DNA of 64,000 bases, from the NCBI GenBank assembly GCA_947482115.1, contig CANKII010000005.1, forward strand, positions 87,461 to 151,460. Direction: 5' to 3'. Shown here piece after piece: positions 16,425 to 25,247 of the stretch. A program made the translations under genes and the position numbers. The stretch's first letter is position 1, and each line of letters opens with the position of its first letter. Origin of the DNA: Fibrobacterota bacterium (GTDB taxonomy: Bacteria; Fibrobacterota; Fibrobacteria; UBA11236). The notes beneath the pieces are model-generated. The model was given only the letters and a program-made list of their open reading frames with translations, was not told where the DNA came from and ran no database searches.

Positions 16425-17147
16425 TTAAGACCAAACCTTCGCGGCCACTGCCAGCAAAATCAACACTCCCGTTTCCGACAGTTCCGAAAGCAGCGAAACG
16501 GTTTGCAGGGTCAAACCATTAAAGAGTGCGTTGCAACGCCTCAGCCCCAACAGCACGATGACAGCAAACAAAGCCAGAGCCGGAATCGCCACGCGCCAGG
16601 GGAAAAGGAAAAGAAGCATGAGAAGAATGACACAAATGAAGCTGGCGCGCACGCGGCGACGAGCGATCAACTTGTCGTTCACATGCGTGTCCGGAACACA
16701 TGACGGACTCAGGACAAAGGACAATGTCTGAGCGCAATGATCGAGAATGGGAAGCAGAAAGACCGCATGGGTCTGCCATTCCCTCGGCAGCAAAATCAGC
16801 GCCGTTGTTTTAAAAAACAGCATCATCCCCACGATTCCAAAACCGCGCAGATCCAGTTTGAAGCCGGGATCGAATCCGTGTCCCGGATAGGTGCGGCGAC
16901 CTTGAATCATTTCCACGATACCGCGAAGCTGCACCCCGCCCGTCAAAACCTCCAGAACGGCAAGCGTCAGAAAACACGACAGGGCGTTGGGAAAAACATG
17001 CTGAATTCCCAAAAAGAAAAGCACCGCAAAGCTGCCCATGCCCATGCCCACAAGCGGGAAATAATGAATGGAGCGCAGCAACGGCACCTGCTTCTTGTAG
17101 GGAAATGGCAGGATGGTCAAATGACCCAATGCGTTACCGAGGCTCAC
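16425..17147 (-). CDS. CobS-family (cobalamin synthase-like) membrane protein lacking the acidic active-site motif
   Basis: A 240-residue, very hydrophobic protein whose GTG start overlaps the RNase R stop (GTGA), so the two are translationally coupled. The N-terminus (LTILPFP, HYFPLVGMGMG), the central TGG and the C-terminus (NGLTLQTVSLLSELSE) follow adenosylcobinamide-GDP ribazoletransferase. However the HLDGLADT-DG segment that carries the conserved Asp residues reads VQLRGIVEMIQGRR, and the GLTGD segment has lost its Asp. No other cobalamin gene is nearby. It is either a pseudoenzyme or has changed function. Confidence 0.6.
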   Translation of the reverse strand: MSLGNALGHLTILPFPYKKQVPLLRSIHYFPLVGMGMGSFAVLFFLGIQHVFPNALSCFLTLAVLEVLTGGVQLRGIVEMIQGRRTYPGHGFDPGFKLDLRGFGIVGMMLFFKTTALILLPREWQTHAVFLLPILDHCAQTLSFVLSPSCVPDTHVNDKLIARRRVRASFICVILLMLLFLFPWRVAIPALALFAVIVLLGLRRCNALFNGLTLQTVSLLSELSETGVLILLAVAAKVWS

Positions 17148-19177
17148 GGGTTTCCCAGAAAATCGAAATCCACTTGTCCGGAAAAAGGATCGCTGCGGGC
17201 CAGCCGGATTTTCACCTTCTGCCCCAATTCGAAATGCCGTCCGAATCGATGGCCGACAAGATGGCCTGATTTCGGGTCGATCTCATAAAAATCATCCCGC
17301 ATGCGCGCCACAGGAATCAAACCTTCACCGTAGGGATTGGTCAGAGAGACGAACACACCGAAGTTTTCCACCCCGCTGACGTCGCCAATAAACTCTTTGC
17401 CAATCCATTTCTGGAAGATCCACGCGGTCGCAATTTTCATTGCCTTGCGCTCCACCTTTTGGACGATCAACTCCCGATCGGAAATCTCCGTACCCACCGC
17501 AATGGCGCGGGTGCGCAGCAACTTCGGAATTTTCTTTCCGTGCAAATGCATTTTCATCACCCGATGCGTCCACAGATCCGCATAACGGCGGATGGGCGAT
17601 GTAAAATGCGCATAATGGAGCCAGCCTAGGGCGAAATGACCGAGGGAGCGTGCATCGTACTGGGCCTTTTTCATGCTCCGTAAAATACTGCGCTGCACCG
17701 AAGGAGGCAAAGCCCCGTGTTTCGGATCGAGCAGCCGCACATAAAAATTCTGGATGGCCGGATTGAGATAACTCTGTGTCTCCTTCAACGAGTCAAATGC
17801 GATACGAACATCATGACCCTTGGCCTTGGCGATGGAACTGCCCCACAGTTCTTTGACCACTTCCATGTCCGGTTGTTCATGTACACGGAACAGCCCGGGA
17901 ATCTTGAGTTTCTCCAGATGTTTGGCCGTGGCCTGATTGGCCAGCAACATGCACTCTTCGATCCACCCATGCGAAGGCAAATGCTCCACCACATAAATAT
18001 CGATGGGTGTGCGATCCGCGTCCAGCTTCACCTTGGGTTCGGGAAATTGGAATTCCAGATAGCCGTCCTCGCGGCGGCGGTTCAACAGAGCATCCGTGAA
18101 TTCGCTCATCAAATTGAGGAAGGGATCGCCCTGTTCCTTCAACGCCTGCGCTTCTTCGTAGGAATGGAAACGCGATACTTGGATGAAGGTTTCCACAAAT
18201 TCATACTTCAACAATTCACCCTTGGCATTCACGTCCATCATGCACGAAAATGCCAGTCGCTCCTTGCCTTCCAGCAAACTGCACAAGTCTCCTGATAGAC
18301 GCTGCGGCAACATGGGCGCAGCAGTCCAGGGAAGATATTGGGTATAAGCGCGGCGCAAGGCTTCTTCATCCAAAGGACTGTCCAACGGAACATACTCGGA
18401 GACGTCCGCGATATGTACTCCGAGCTTCCAGTTTCCATTCGGTAATTTTTCAAGTGAGATCGCATCGTCGTGATCCTTCGCATCCGCCGGATCGATTGTG
18501 ACGATGTAGGTGGAACGCAAATCCAGCCGTTTTTTATGCGCTTCCCAAACAGGCTCCGGGCTGGCTTCTGCTTCAAGCAGAGCAGCCTTGGGATACGAAT
18601 GCGGCAAATGCAGTTCTTTGAAAAAAGCCTGTGCCACTTCGGAAAAACCGACTTCGTGTTTGACTCCGCTCAACACTTTCGCGACTGGATAGCCAAAGGA
18701 ACCGTTGCGATCCAACGGCTTGATGAGAACCGTTTCACCCGATTTGGCCGAACCGCGAAAAGATTTGGGAATCACAAATTTGGTGCGTTCCTTACCCGTG
18801 CCCACAAGGGCAAAAAAGAAAGCCCCCTCGCGAACGATGCGCGCACGCAAACCTTCATTCTTGGAAGCCTTGACGGAAGCATCCGCATTCTTGTCGGCAA
18901 TTTTATTCCCGCTCTTTTCCACTTTGGGAATCGCTCCGGCAACTTCCGCTTCGGGAGCGGCGTAGCGGCGGCCTTTGAGCTTGCGAATTTTCCCCTCGGA
19001 TGCGAGACGTTTCAACAGTCGTTTGAAACCAATTCGCTCGTCCTGGGTCACGGAAAATTGTTTGGTGAGCTGGGAAAAACCCAACGGAGTCGGAGTGGCG
19101 CGAACGAAATCCGCCACGGCCTTGTCTTCGGAGGCGGACTCTTCCCCGCCTGCTCCACGATGAGGCCGCGCCATCAC
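17144..19177 (-). CDS. rnr: Ribonuclease R (RNB-domain 3'-5' exoribonuclease)
   Basis: A 677-residue exoribonuclease that degrades structured RNA. The order is an N-terminal helix-turn-helix-like segment (FSQLTKQFSVTQDE...GRRYA), cold-shock-like OB domains, the RNB catalytic core with TIDPADAKDHDDAI carrying the metal-binding Asp cluster, PMLPQRLSGDLCSLLEG, FTSPIRRYADL, and a C-terminal S1 domain (IGDVSGVENFGVFVSL). It starts at GTG 19177 or the adjacent ATG 19174. It is at the short end of the family, missing the basic C-terminal tail. It is the middle gene of a three-gene run; the start is one base after the preceding stop. Confidence 0.95.
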   Translation of the reverse strand: MMARPHRGAGGEESASEDKAVADFVRATPTPLGFSQLTKQFSVTQDERIGFKRLLKRLASEGKIRKLKGRRYAAPEAEVAGAIPKVEKSGNKIADKNADASVKASKNEGLRARIVREGAFFFALVGTGKERTKFVIPKSFRGSAKSGETVLIKPLDRNGSFGYPVAKVLSGVKHEVGFSEVAQAFFKELHLPHSYPKAALLEAEASPEPVWEAHKKRLDLRSTYIVTIDPADAKDHDDAISLEKLPNGNWKLGVHIADVSEYVPLDSPLDEEALRRAYTQYLPWTAAPMLPQRLSGDLCSLLEGKERLAFSCMMDVNAKGELLKYEFVETFIQVSRFHSYEEAQALKEQGDPFLNLMSEFTDALLNRRREDGYLEFQFPEPKVKLDADRTPIDIYVVEHLPSHGWIEECMLLANQATAKHLEKLKIPGLFRVHEQPDMEVVKELWGSSIAKAKGHDVRIAFDSLKETQSYLNPAIQNFYVRLLDPKHGALPPSVQRSILRSMKKAQYDARSLGHFALGWLHYAHFTSPIRRYADLWTHRVMKMHLHGKKIPKLLRTRAIAVGTEISDRELIVQKVERKAMKIATAWIFQKWIGKEFIGDVSGVENFGVFVSLTNPYGEGLIPVARMRDDFYEIDPKSGHLVGHRFGRHFELGQKVKIRLARSDPFSGQVDFDFLGNP

Positions 19178-19178
19178 T

Positions 19179-19505
19179 TCAATGTCCGGCCTTGTTCCGC
19201 TCGTATTTCAGAATCGGATCGCATTTGCCGGGAAACTTCGCGGTGATTTTGTCGGAACAACCCGTGGGGGTAAGACTCGGGCAGGTTTGGCAGACGTTGT
19301 CGAACCATTCCTTGGAAATTCCCGCAGGCGGCTCGCCGGTTTTGACGGCTCCTCCGGTATCCAGAGTGTCCAGTTTGGCTACAATGCCCTTGGCAATTTG
19401 CATGATCTGCTGGACGGATTGCGGAGGCAGCTGGGCGCTGGCCTGTTGCACGTAAAATTGCAGGGATTGGGCAATGAGGTCTTTTTCGTCTTCAGATAGC
19501 GGCAT
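19179..19505 (-). CDS. Small protein with a four-Cys C-terminal motif
   Basis: A 108-residue protein that I cannot assign. The first two thirds look helical (LSEDEKDLIAQSLQFYVQQASAQLP). The C-terminal part has C-x2-C-x7-C-x11-C (VCQTCPSLTPTGC...GKCDPI), which could bind zinc or an iron-sulfur cluster. It heads the operon with rnr and the CobS-like gene and ends one base before the rnr GTG, so it may act with RNase R. A TATATT hexamer lies 10 nt upstream of the ATG on the minus strand. Confidence 0.65.
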   Translation of the reverse strand: MPLSEDEKDLIAQSLQFYVQQASAQLPPQSVQQIMQIAKGIVAKLDTLDTGGAVKTGEPPAGISKEWFDNVCQTCPSLTPTGCSDKITAKFPGKCDPILKYERNKAGH

Positions 19506-19607
19506 TTCAGAATGAAATATAGACGTTTACACACCCCTACCCTGAACCGGGGATGGCAACCTCCCCGAACGATTTATTATTTGTCTTGAAAACCGCGCAC
19601 GAAATCC

Positions 19608-20120
19608 ATGAAACCCTTTAAAACCCTTCTCATTTCATGCCTTGGGCTGGTGTCTTCGATCTGTTCACAGCCTGCCGATTCCCTTTCGCACCCCATCGGT
19701 TGTGATGCGTTCTGCGTTTCCTTCAAGAGGGTATTGCAGGAACGGCAAAGCCATTTCAAGAAGATGAAGAAACGTCCGAACCCCTACAACAGCTACGGCA
19801 ATCCATTCGCGGGAATTTTTTTGTCCGGCGCCAACATCTGCACTTTGAACGCCGATAGTGAATACGAATGCAGTTACGATTTCAGAGCGAGGGTTGACGA
19901 GGCCAACAAACTTTTCAGCAAATTGAAGCACCACTTACCGGGGCTGGTTCCACGGGACTGGGTTACCAGGGAAAACTCCGAAGGGGCATTGGAATTTGCA
20001 ACCTCGACCGGCGCCTTTGCCTTGAGGTTGTCTCTGGACAACACAGGCGGAGGAGATGATCCGTGGTCCGGCCGTGTTTATCCTCCCAATATGCACATCC
20101 TGTTGACCATCGATCCTTAA
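19608..20120 (+). CDS. Exported hypothetical protein
   Basis: A 170-residue protein with a signal peptide (MKPFKTLLISCLGLVSSICS). After cleavage there is HPIGCDAFCVSF with two Cys, a basic stretch QSHFKKMKKRPNPYNSYGN, further Cys at ICTL and YECSYDF, and a mixed alpha/beta remainder. Four Cys in the mature protein suggest two disulfides. No family is recognised. It is divergent from the rnr operon with 102 bp between them, and the composite palindrome copy B follows its stop directly. Confidence 0.55.
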   Translation: MKPFKTLLISCLGLVSSICSQPADSLSHPIGCDAFCVSFKRVLQERQSHFKKMKKRPNPYNSYGNPFAGIFLSGANICTLNADSEYECSYDFRARVDEANKLFSKLKHHLPGLVPRDWVTRENSEGALEFATSTGAFALRLSLDNTGGGDDPWSGRVYPPNMHILLTIDP

Positions 20121-20122
20121 TT

Positions 20123-20245
20123 CACCCCGCCCTAACCCTCCCCTCTTGAGGGGAGGGAACTTTATATTAGCGTCCCTTTGCGTCCCTTGATTTTTTTCTG
20201 TACTCCCCTTCCTCTCAAGAGGGGAAGGGGTCGGGGGATAGGGTG
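20123..20245. repeat. Composite inverted pair of palindromic repeats, copy B (REPIN-like)
   Basis: The left unit (20123-20157) is CACCCCGCCCTAA then CCCTCCCCTC-TT-GAGGGGAGGG. The right unit (20205-20245) is CCCCTTCCTCTC-AA-GAGGGGAAGGGG followed by the complement of CACCCTATCCCCCGA. This is the same unit pair as 4956-5087 in reverse orientation, with an unrelated 47-nt spacer. The right hairpin has one mismatch. It ends eight bases before the putative -10 hexamer of glgM. Confidence 0.85.
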
Positions 20246-20266
20246 ACTTAGTTACAATTCCTTCCC

Positions 20267-21496
20267 ATGCGCATAGCCCTACTGACCAACGAATACCCCC
20301 CGCACATTTACGGCGGTGCCGGAGTTCATGCCGAATATTTGAGTCAGGCCTTGAGCCGATTGGAATCTGGAAAAAATCCGGTGGATGTGTTTTCCTTTGG
20401 CGACCAAAAGGTCGCAGATCCCAGACTCAGCGTAACCGGCGTAAAACCGAATTTCACTTTACCAAGCCAAAACGCAAAGCACGCCAAGTTGATGGATACG
20501 CTGGCGTATGATCTGTTGATGGCTGGAACCGTGGACGGTGCGAACATCGTTCATTGCCATACTTGGTACACCCACTTTGCCGGATGTTTACTGCAACAAC
20601 TTTTGCGCATTCCTCTGGTGCTGACCACGCATTCGTTGGAGCCCCATCGCCCCTGGAAAGTCGAACAACTCGGCAATGCCTATCATGCCTCGACGTGGCT
20701 GGAGCGCACAGCTTATCAAAACGCCGACGGAGTGATCGCCATTTCCGAATCCATGAAACGCGACGTGCAAAGTCTTTATGGCGTAAAAGAAGAACGCATC
20801 CGCGTCATTCCCAACGGCGTTTCCACCCAGGCATTTCACAGAAGCCCCAATCCTGAATTATTGCGCAGCCACGGCATCGACCCGGAAAAACCCATGGTCC
20901 TTTTCGTCGGCCGCATCACCCGTCAAAAGGGTGTGTTGCATCTGGTGCGTGCCATCCCCCACTTTCCTGCGGGCGTACAGGTTGTGCTTTGTGCGGGAAT
21001 GCCGGACACTCCCGAAATCGGCGCGGAAATGGAAGCCTTGGTGCGTGAATTGCAAACGCATCCCGAGCACCCTGTCTTCTGGATTCCCAAAATGCTGCCG
21101 CGCGATCAACTCGCATCCATGTATTCGCATGCCTCGGTGTTTGTCTGCCCGTCCGTGTACGAACCTTTCGGCCTCATCAATCTCGAAGCCATGGCTTGTG
21201 GCATTCCTGTCGTTGCCTCGGCCGTGGGCGGAATTCCTGAAGTGATTGTGGACGGACAAACCGGCTTGCTGGTGGATGTCAATGCCATCAGCAATGAAAA
21301 CTTTGAACCGAAAAATCCCGAAGCCTTTTCAAAAGGATTGGCGGATGGAGTTACTTCCCTGCTGCAAAATCCCGATCGGATGCGCACTTTCGGCGCCGCC
21401 GGATTGAAACATGTCGAGGAAAAGTTTTCCTGGGACAGCGTCGCATTGCAAACTTTGAACTTTTACAAGGAACTCGTGGCCTCTCATGCCGGCTAA
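20267..21496 (+). CDS. glgM: GlgM-type glycogen synthase / maltose-1-phosphate synthase (GT4)
   Basis: A 409-residue GT-B transferase of the actinobacterial GlgA/GlgM type, which joins ADP-glucose and glucose-1-phosphate to make maltose-1-phosphate. It starts MRIALLTNEYPPHIYGGAGVH, has HCHTWYTHFAG, THSLEPHRPWK, the donor-domain VLFVGRITRQKGVLHL and EPFGLINLEAMACGIPVVAS. It overlaps glgE by 11 bp, which is strong context for the GlgE route rather than classical linear glycogen synthesis. There is no Shine-Dalgarno site; TACAAT lies 8 nt before the ATG. The palindrome pair directly upstream may affect its expression. No branching enzyme is in the window. Confidence 0.88.
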   Translation: MRIALLTNEYPPHIYGGAGVHAEYLSQALSRLESGKNPVDVFSFGDQKVADPRLSVTGVKPNFTLPSQNAKHAKLMDTLAYDLLMAGTVDGANIVHCHTWYTHFAGCLLQQLLRIPLVLTTHSLEPHRPWKVEQLGNAYHASTWLERTAYQNADGVIAISESMKRDVQSLYGVKEERIRVIPNGVSTQAFHRSPNPELLRSHGIDPEKPMVLFVGRITRQKGVLHLVRAIPHFPAGVQVVLCAGMPDTPEIGAEMEALVRELQTHPEHPVFWIPKMLPRDQLASMYSHASVFVCPSVYEPFGLINLEAMACGIPVVASAVGGIPEVIVDGQTGLLVDVNAISNENFEPKNPEAFSKGLADGVTSLLQNPDRMRTFGAAGLKHVEEKFSWDSVALQTLNFYKELVASHAG

Positions 21497-23333
21497 AAAA
21501 AACTTGCGCGGATCAAAATCCAAAACATCCAAGACGGTTGCAACCAAACCCATTAAAGCAACCAAATCCTCTCTCAAGTTGATTCCCACCCAGCATGCGC
21601 TCGTGGAAAACTTGCAACCTTCAGTGGACGGCGGGTTGTTTCCTGTCAAAGCGGTACCGGGGGAACTCATCGAAGTCACGGCGGATATTTTCCGCGATGG
21701 GCACGACAAATGCGAAGCCGATCTTCTTTATCGCCGCAAAGGTGAAAAAACATGGCAGCGCACACCCATGAGTTTTGTGGACAATGATTTGTGGGGCGGC
21801 GAATTCACGGTGGATGCCGTGGGGAATTGGGAATTTACCATTGAAGCAAGAACGGTGGGTTTGGGTGCGGCGGTAGGGGCGACCCGGCGGGTCGCCCCTA
21901 CCGCCGCCGCATTTGAAACACCGTATTTGCATCCACATTTCGGCACAGTCCGCGTTGATGCCAGATTGACGGAATACAGCGCATGGTATGAAATGTTTGC
22001 CCGTTCACAAGGCACCGTTCCCGGCAAAAGCGCGACCTTCGCGGACATGGAAAACCGTCTGCATGAAATCAAGGGAATGGGTTTTGATCTCATTTACCTT
22101 CCGCCCATCCATCCGATCGGGATGACCAAACGCAAGGGCAAGAACAATTCGCTCACAGCCCAACCCGGTGAACCCGGTTCGCCCTATGCCATTGGTGGCA
22201 AAGAGGGCGGGCACAAGACCGTGCATCCCGAACTCGGAACGTTGGCGGATTGCCGCCACTTTTTCAAACGCTGTAAGGAAATGGGTTTTGCGGTCGCTTT
22301 GGACTTTGCCTTGAACTGTTCGCCGGATCATCCTTATGCGAAGAAGCATCCGGATTGGTTCTACCGCGAAAAAGATGGCACCATCAAATGTGCCGAGAAT
22401 CCGCCCAAGCGTTATGAGGATATTTACCCGCTCAACTTCTTCTGCGAAGATCGCGCGAATCTCTGGCTGGAGCTGAAATCGGTCATCGAGTTCTGGATCG
22501 ACATGGGCGTCACCGTGTTCCGTGTGGATAATCCGCATACCAAACCCTTCGCGTTCTGGGAATGGTTGATCACCGAGATCAAATCCAAGCGACCCGATGT
22601 AGCTTTTCTCGCCGAAGCTTTCACACGCCCGAAAGTCATGAAGCGATTGGCAAAAATCGGTTTCGATTTGTCCTACACGTATTTCACATGGCGTGAGACC
22701 GCGCAGGAATTGCGTGAATATCTGGAAGAGCTGACACAGCAGGATCCCAAGCTGTACATGAAGCCCATCTTCTTCCCCACCACGCCCGACATTCTTCCCT
22801 ATCCGTTGCAAAACGCCGGACGCGAGGCATTCCAAATCCGCTTTGCGTTGGCTAGTACTCTGGTCGGTGCTTATGGGATGTACAACGGCTATGAGCTCTG
22901 CGAAGGCACACCGTATCCGGGCAAGGAAGAGTATGGGAATTCGGAGAAGTACGAGTACAAGGTTTGGGACTGGAACCGACCCGGTAACATCAAGGAATTC
23001 ATCGGCACCTTGAATCGTATTCGCAAAGAACATCCGGCATTGCACAAGCTCAAGAATCTGACTTTCCATGATTGCGAGAATCCGCAGATGCTGGTTTACT
23101 CCAAGGCGGAAGGCGATGATGTTTTACTCTTCGTGGTGAATCTGGATCCCCTGCATCGTCAGGGCGGCTTCATGACACTGGATTTAAATGCGCTTCAGGT
23201 GAAGCATGAAAACATCTTTGGTGTCCACGATCTTCTCTCCGGCGAAAGCTATGCATGGTCCGGGGCGAGGAATTATGTGGAATTGGAGCCGAAGAAGCAG
23301 GTGTTGCATATTTTGAAGGTGGAGAAGTTTTAG
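21486..23333 (+). CDS. glgE: GlgE, alpha-1,4-glucan:maltose-1-phosphate maltosyltransferase
   Basis: A 615-residue GH13_3 enzyme that transfers maltosyl units from maltose-1-phosphate to alpha-glucan chains. Seen are a Lys-rich N-terminus, a beta-sandwich domain, then YSAWYEMFARS, YLPPIHPIG, RKGKNN, the nucleophile region FRVDNPHTKP (Asp348) and the acid/base region FLAEAFTRP (Glu377), with TYFTWRE following. Only about 40 residues separate the beta-sandwich from the barrel, where the Streptomyces enzyme has a much longer helical segment; that stretch includes 14 codons made from a perfect palindromic repeat (21867-21907). The start overlaps glgM, so the two are coupled. Confidence 0.92.
   Translation: MPAKKNLRGSKSKTSKTVATKPIKATKSSLKLIPTQHALVENLQPSVDGGLFPVKAVPGELIEVTADIFRDGHDKCEADLLYRRKGEKTWQRTPMSFVDNDLWGGEFTVDAVGNWEFTIEARTVGLGAAVGATRRVAPTAAAFETPYLHPHFGTVRVDARLTEYSAWYEMFARSQGTVPGKSATFADMENRLHEIKGMGFDLIYLPPIHPIGMTKRKGKNNSLTAQPGEPGSPYAIGGKEGGHKTVHPELGTLADCRHFFKRCKEMGFAVALDFALNCSPDHPYAKKHPDWFYREKDGTIKCAENPPKRYEDIYPLNFFCEDRANLWLELKSVIEFWIDMGVTVFRVDNPHTKPFAFWEWLITEIKSKRPDVAFLAEAFTRPKVMKRLAKIGFDLSYTYFTWRETAQELREYLEELTQQDPKLYMKPIFFPTTPDILPYPLQNAGREAFQIRFALASTLVGAYGMYNGYELCEGTPYPGKEEYGNSEKYEYKVWDWNRPGNIKEFIGTLNRIRKEHPALHKLKNLTFHDCENPQMLVYSKAEGDDVLLFVVNLDPLHRQGGFMTLDLNALQVKHENIFGVHDLLSGESYAWSGARNYVELEPKKQVLHILKVEKF
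21867..21907. repeat. 41-bp perfect palindrome inside glgE (GTAGGGGC type)
   Basis: GCGGCGGTAGGGGCGACCCG pairs with its exact complement around one central G. It is read in frame as Ala/Gly/Arg/Pro-rich sequence (GAAVGATRRVAPTAAA) in the linker between the first beta domain and the barrel of GlgE. Related GTAGGGGC palindromes are at 28497-28534, 38891-38918 and 52953-53000. Confidence 0.9.
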
Positions 23334-23459
23334 ATCCAAATTCCCTAAATTTCACAGTGTTAAGGAAATTTTGAGTTGTCTGTCAGATGGAGTACTGAAA
23401 AACAGGCGGTGTTAGCGGATATAATGCTTTAGATTCATTGGATTGAAAAGGGGCCGTGT

Positions 23460-25244
23460 ATGAGACATGTCACTTTCACAATGCTTCTTCTAATAGGATT
23501 AATTTCGAACCTGTTTGCACAAGGAGTGTGGACGAAGCGAGTTTCCGGAACAACAAATGGTTTGCTCTCCGTGACATGGGGTGGCAACCAACTTGTGGCT
23601 GTGGGTCAAGGCGGCACCATCCTAACATCACCCAGTGGTGTGAATTGGACAGCAAGAATTTCTGGAATAGCTGACAGTCTGAGTTTGTGCTCGGTGACTT
23701 GGACAGGAAACCAGTTAGTGGCTGTAGGTGCGCATGGCACCATTCTGACTTCACAGGATGGAATATCATGGACAATCCGATCTTCTGGAACTACCGGTAA
23801 TCTGAATTCAGTCATTTGGACTGGAAGCCAATTGGTCGCCGTTGGAAAAACGAATCTCCCCCAACCTAACGACTCCGGCATCGTAATCATGTCCCCTGAC
23901 GGAGTGAACTGGACTTCCCGGGCATTTGGTACTGCAGGTGGATTGTACTCCGTGTCTTGGACAGGAAACCAACTGGTGGCGGTAGGGCATACATATTCGG
24001 TCAGTGGCAATGTACGTGCCATAAGGGGGCTCATTGTTACTTCGCCAAATGGTGTGACATGGACAACCCAAGCTACTGGAATTTCTGGTTATATGAGCTT
24101 CGTTGCGTGGATCGGGAACGAGCTTATAGCCCTTAGCAGGTTAGGCAATATCCTAACATCACCCAACGGTGTGAATTGGACGTCGCGGACTTCTGGAACC
24201 ACTCAATCATTGTTTTCAGTAGTTTCAACGGGTTCTCTCTTTGTGACAGTGGGCTTATCCGGTACTGTGATCAATTCTCTTGACGGCGCGACATGGATGG
24301 CACGTACTTCGGGAGTTGTGAATGACCTGTATTCCATAACCTGGACTGGTACCCAATTCGTTGCCGTGGGCACAGGAGGTGCCATTCTTACCTCGCCTCG
24401 GGAAGTTACTCCTGCTGCTCCAACGTTAACAGCCCCAGGACAAAATGCCATAAACATTTCAACAGCACCGACCTTGACATGGAATGATCTCCCCGAAGCG
24501 GCTTCTTACAGACTTCAAGTTTCAACCAATTCAAGTTTCACCACCACACTGGTCAATGATTCCACCATCACAACGACTGCCCGCGTCATCGGACCTCTTG
24601 TGACCAATACGGTTTACTACTGGCAGGTGAACGCCAAAAATACGGCGGGGATCAGCACCTATTCGCCAATCTGGAGTTTCACAACAGCAGGTGTGGTGGC
24701 GCCACCTCTGACACCGACTTTAAGCAGCCCACCTTCACCATGCGGCTGCGAGTATGTCTCTAATCTGATTTGGAATTCATCCATTGGAGCGACGTCCTAT
24801 CAAGTTCAGCTTTCCACCGATTCAACCTTCTCCACGACCGTGATTAACGACTCAACACTTACTACAACCACGCGATCCATTGGAGGACAGTTGACCGCCC
24901 ACACATGGTACTACTGGAGAGTAAGGGCAAAAAATACCTCTGGGGTCAGCACCTATTCCACAGTTTGGAGCTTTAGGATGGATCCATTAGCGGTGTCACC
25001 TCAAGATCTCACACATCAACATTTAAGCATTGAGAACGGAAAAATCTTGCGCTTCTTCCTTCCACAACGCACCCAAGTTGTAATCAAACTTGTCGATCCC
25101 CAAGGCCGAATGGTTTCGCAACTTCTCAACGAAACCCGCGATGCGGGTTCCAACACCCTGCCATTAACGGGATTGAAAAACTCTTACGATCTGCTCGACT
25201 TCCGCGCCGGGGATTATCACAGGACGATGAAGATTCATCCTTGA
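23460..25244 (+). CDS. Secreted propeller protein with two Fn3-like domains and a C-terminal tail domain
   Basis: A 594-residue exported protein; AAGGGG precedes the ATG and a signal peptide follows (FTMLLLIGLISNLFA). Seven repeats with S(V/I)TWTGNQLVAVG..G.ILTSP.GV.WT form one seven-bladed propeller (residues about 30-310). Two Fn3-like domains follow, each with SYRLQVSTNSSFTTT or SYQVQLSTDSTFSTT and YYWQVNAKN or YYWRVRAKN. The last 75 residues form a beta domain with FFLPQRTQVVIKLVDPQGR, like a T9SS/FlgD-type tail. It is probably a surface protein. It ends 3 bp before the convergent toxin gene. Confidence 0.75.
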   Translation: MRHVTFTMLLLIGLISNLFAQGVWTKRVSGTTNGLLSVTWGGNQLVAVGQGGTILTSPSGVNWTARISGIADSLSLCSVTWTGNQLVAVGAHGTILTSQDGISWTIRSSGTTGNLNSVIWTGSQLVAVGKTNLPQPNDSGIVIMSPDGVNWTSRAFGTAGGLYSVSWTGNQLVAVGHTYSVSGNVRAIRGLIVTSPNGVTWTTQATGISGYMSFVAWIGNELIALSRLGNILTSPNGVNWTSRTSGTTQSLFSVVSTGSLFVTVGLSGTVINSLDGATWMARTSGVVNDLYSITWTGTQFVAVGTGGAILTSPREVTPAAPTLTAPGQNAINISTAPTLTWNDLPEAASYRLQVSTNSSFTTTLVNDSTITTTARVIGPLVTNTVYYWQVNAKNTAGISTYSPIWSFTTAGVVAPPLTPTLSSPPSPCGCEYVSNLIWNSSIGATSYQVQLSTDSTFSTTVINDSTLTTTTRSIGGQLTAHTWYYWRVRAKNTSGVSTYSTVWSFRMDPLAVSPQDLTHQHLSIENGKILRFFLPQRTQVVIKLVDPQGRMVSQLLNETRDAGSNTLPLTGLKNSYDLLDFRAGDYHRTMKIHP

Positions 25245-25247
25245 ATA

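Noticed and set aside
22005..23069. 354-residue frame on the minus strand
   Set aside because: It is antisense to glgE, whose catalytic motifs are intact.
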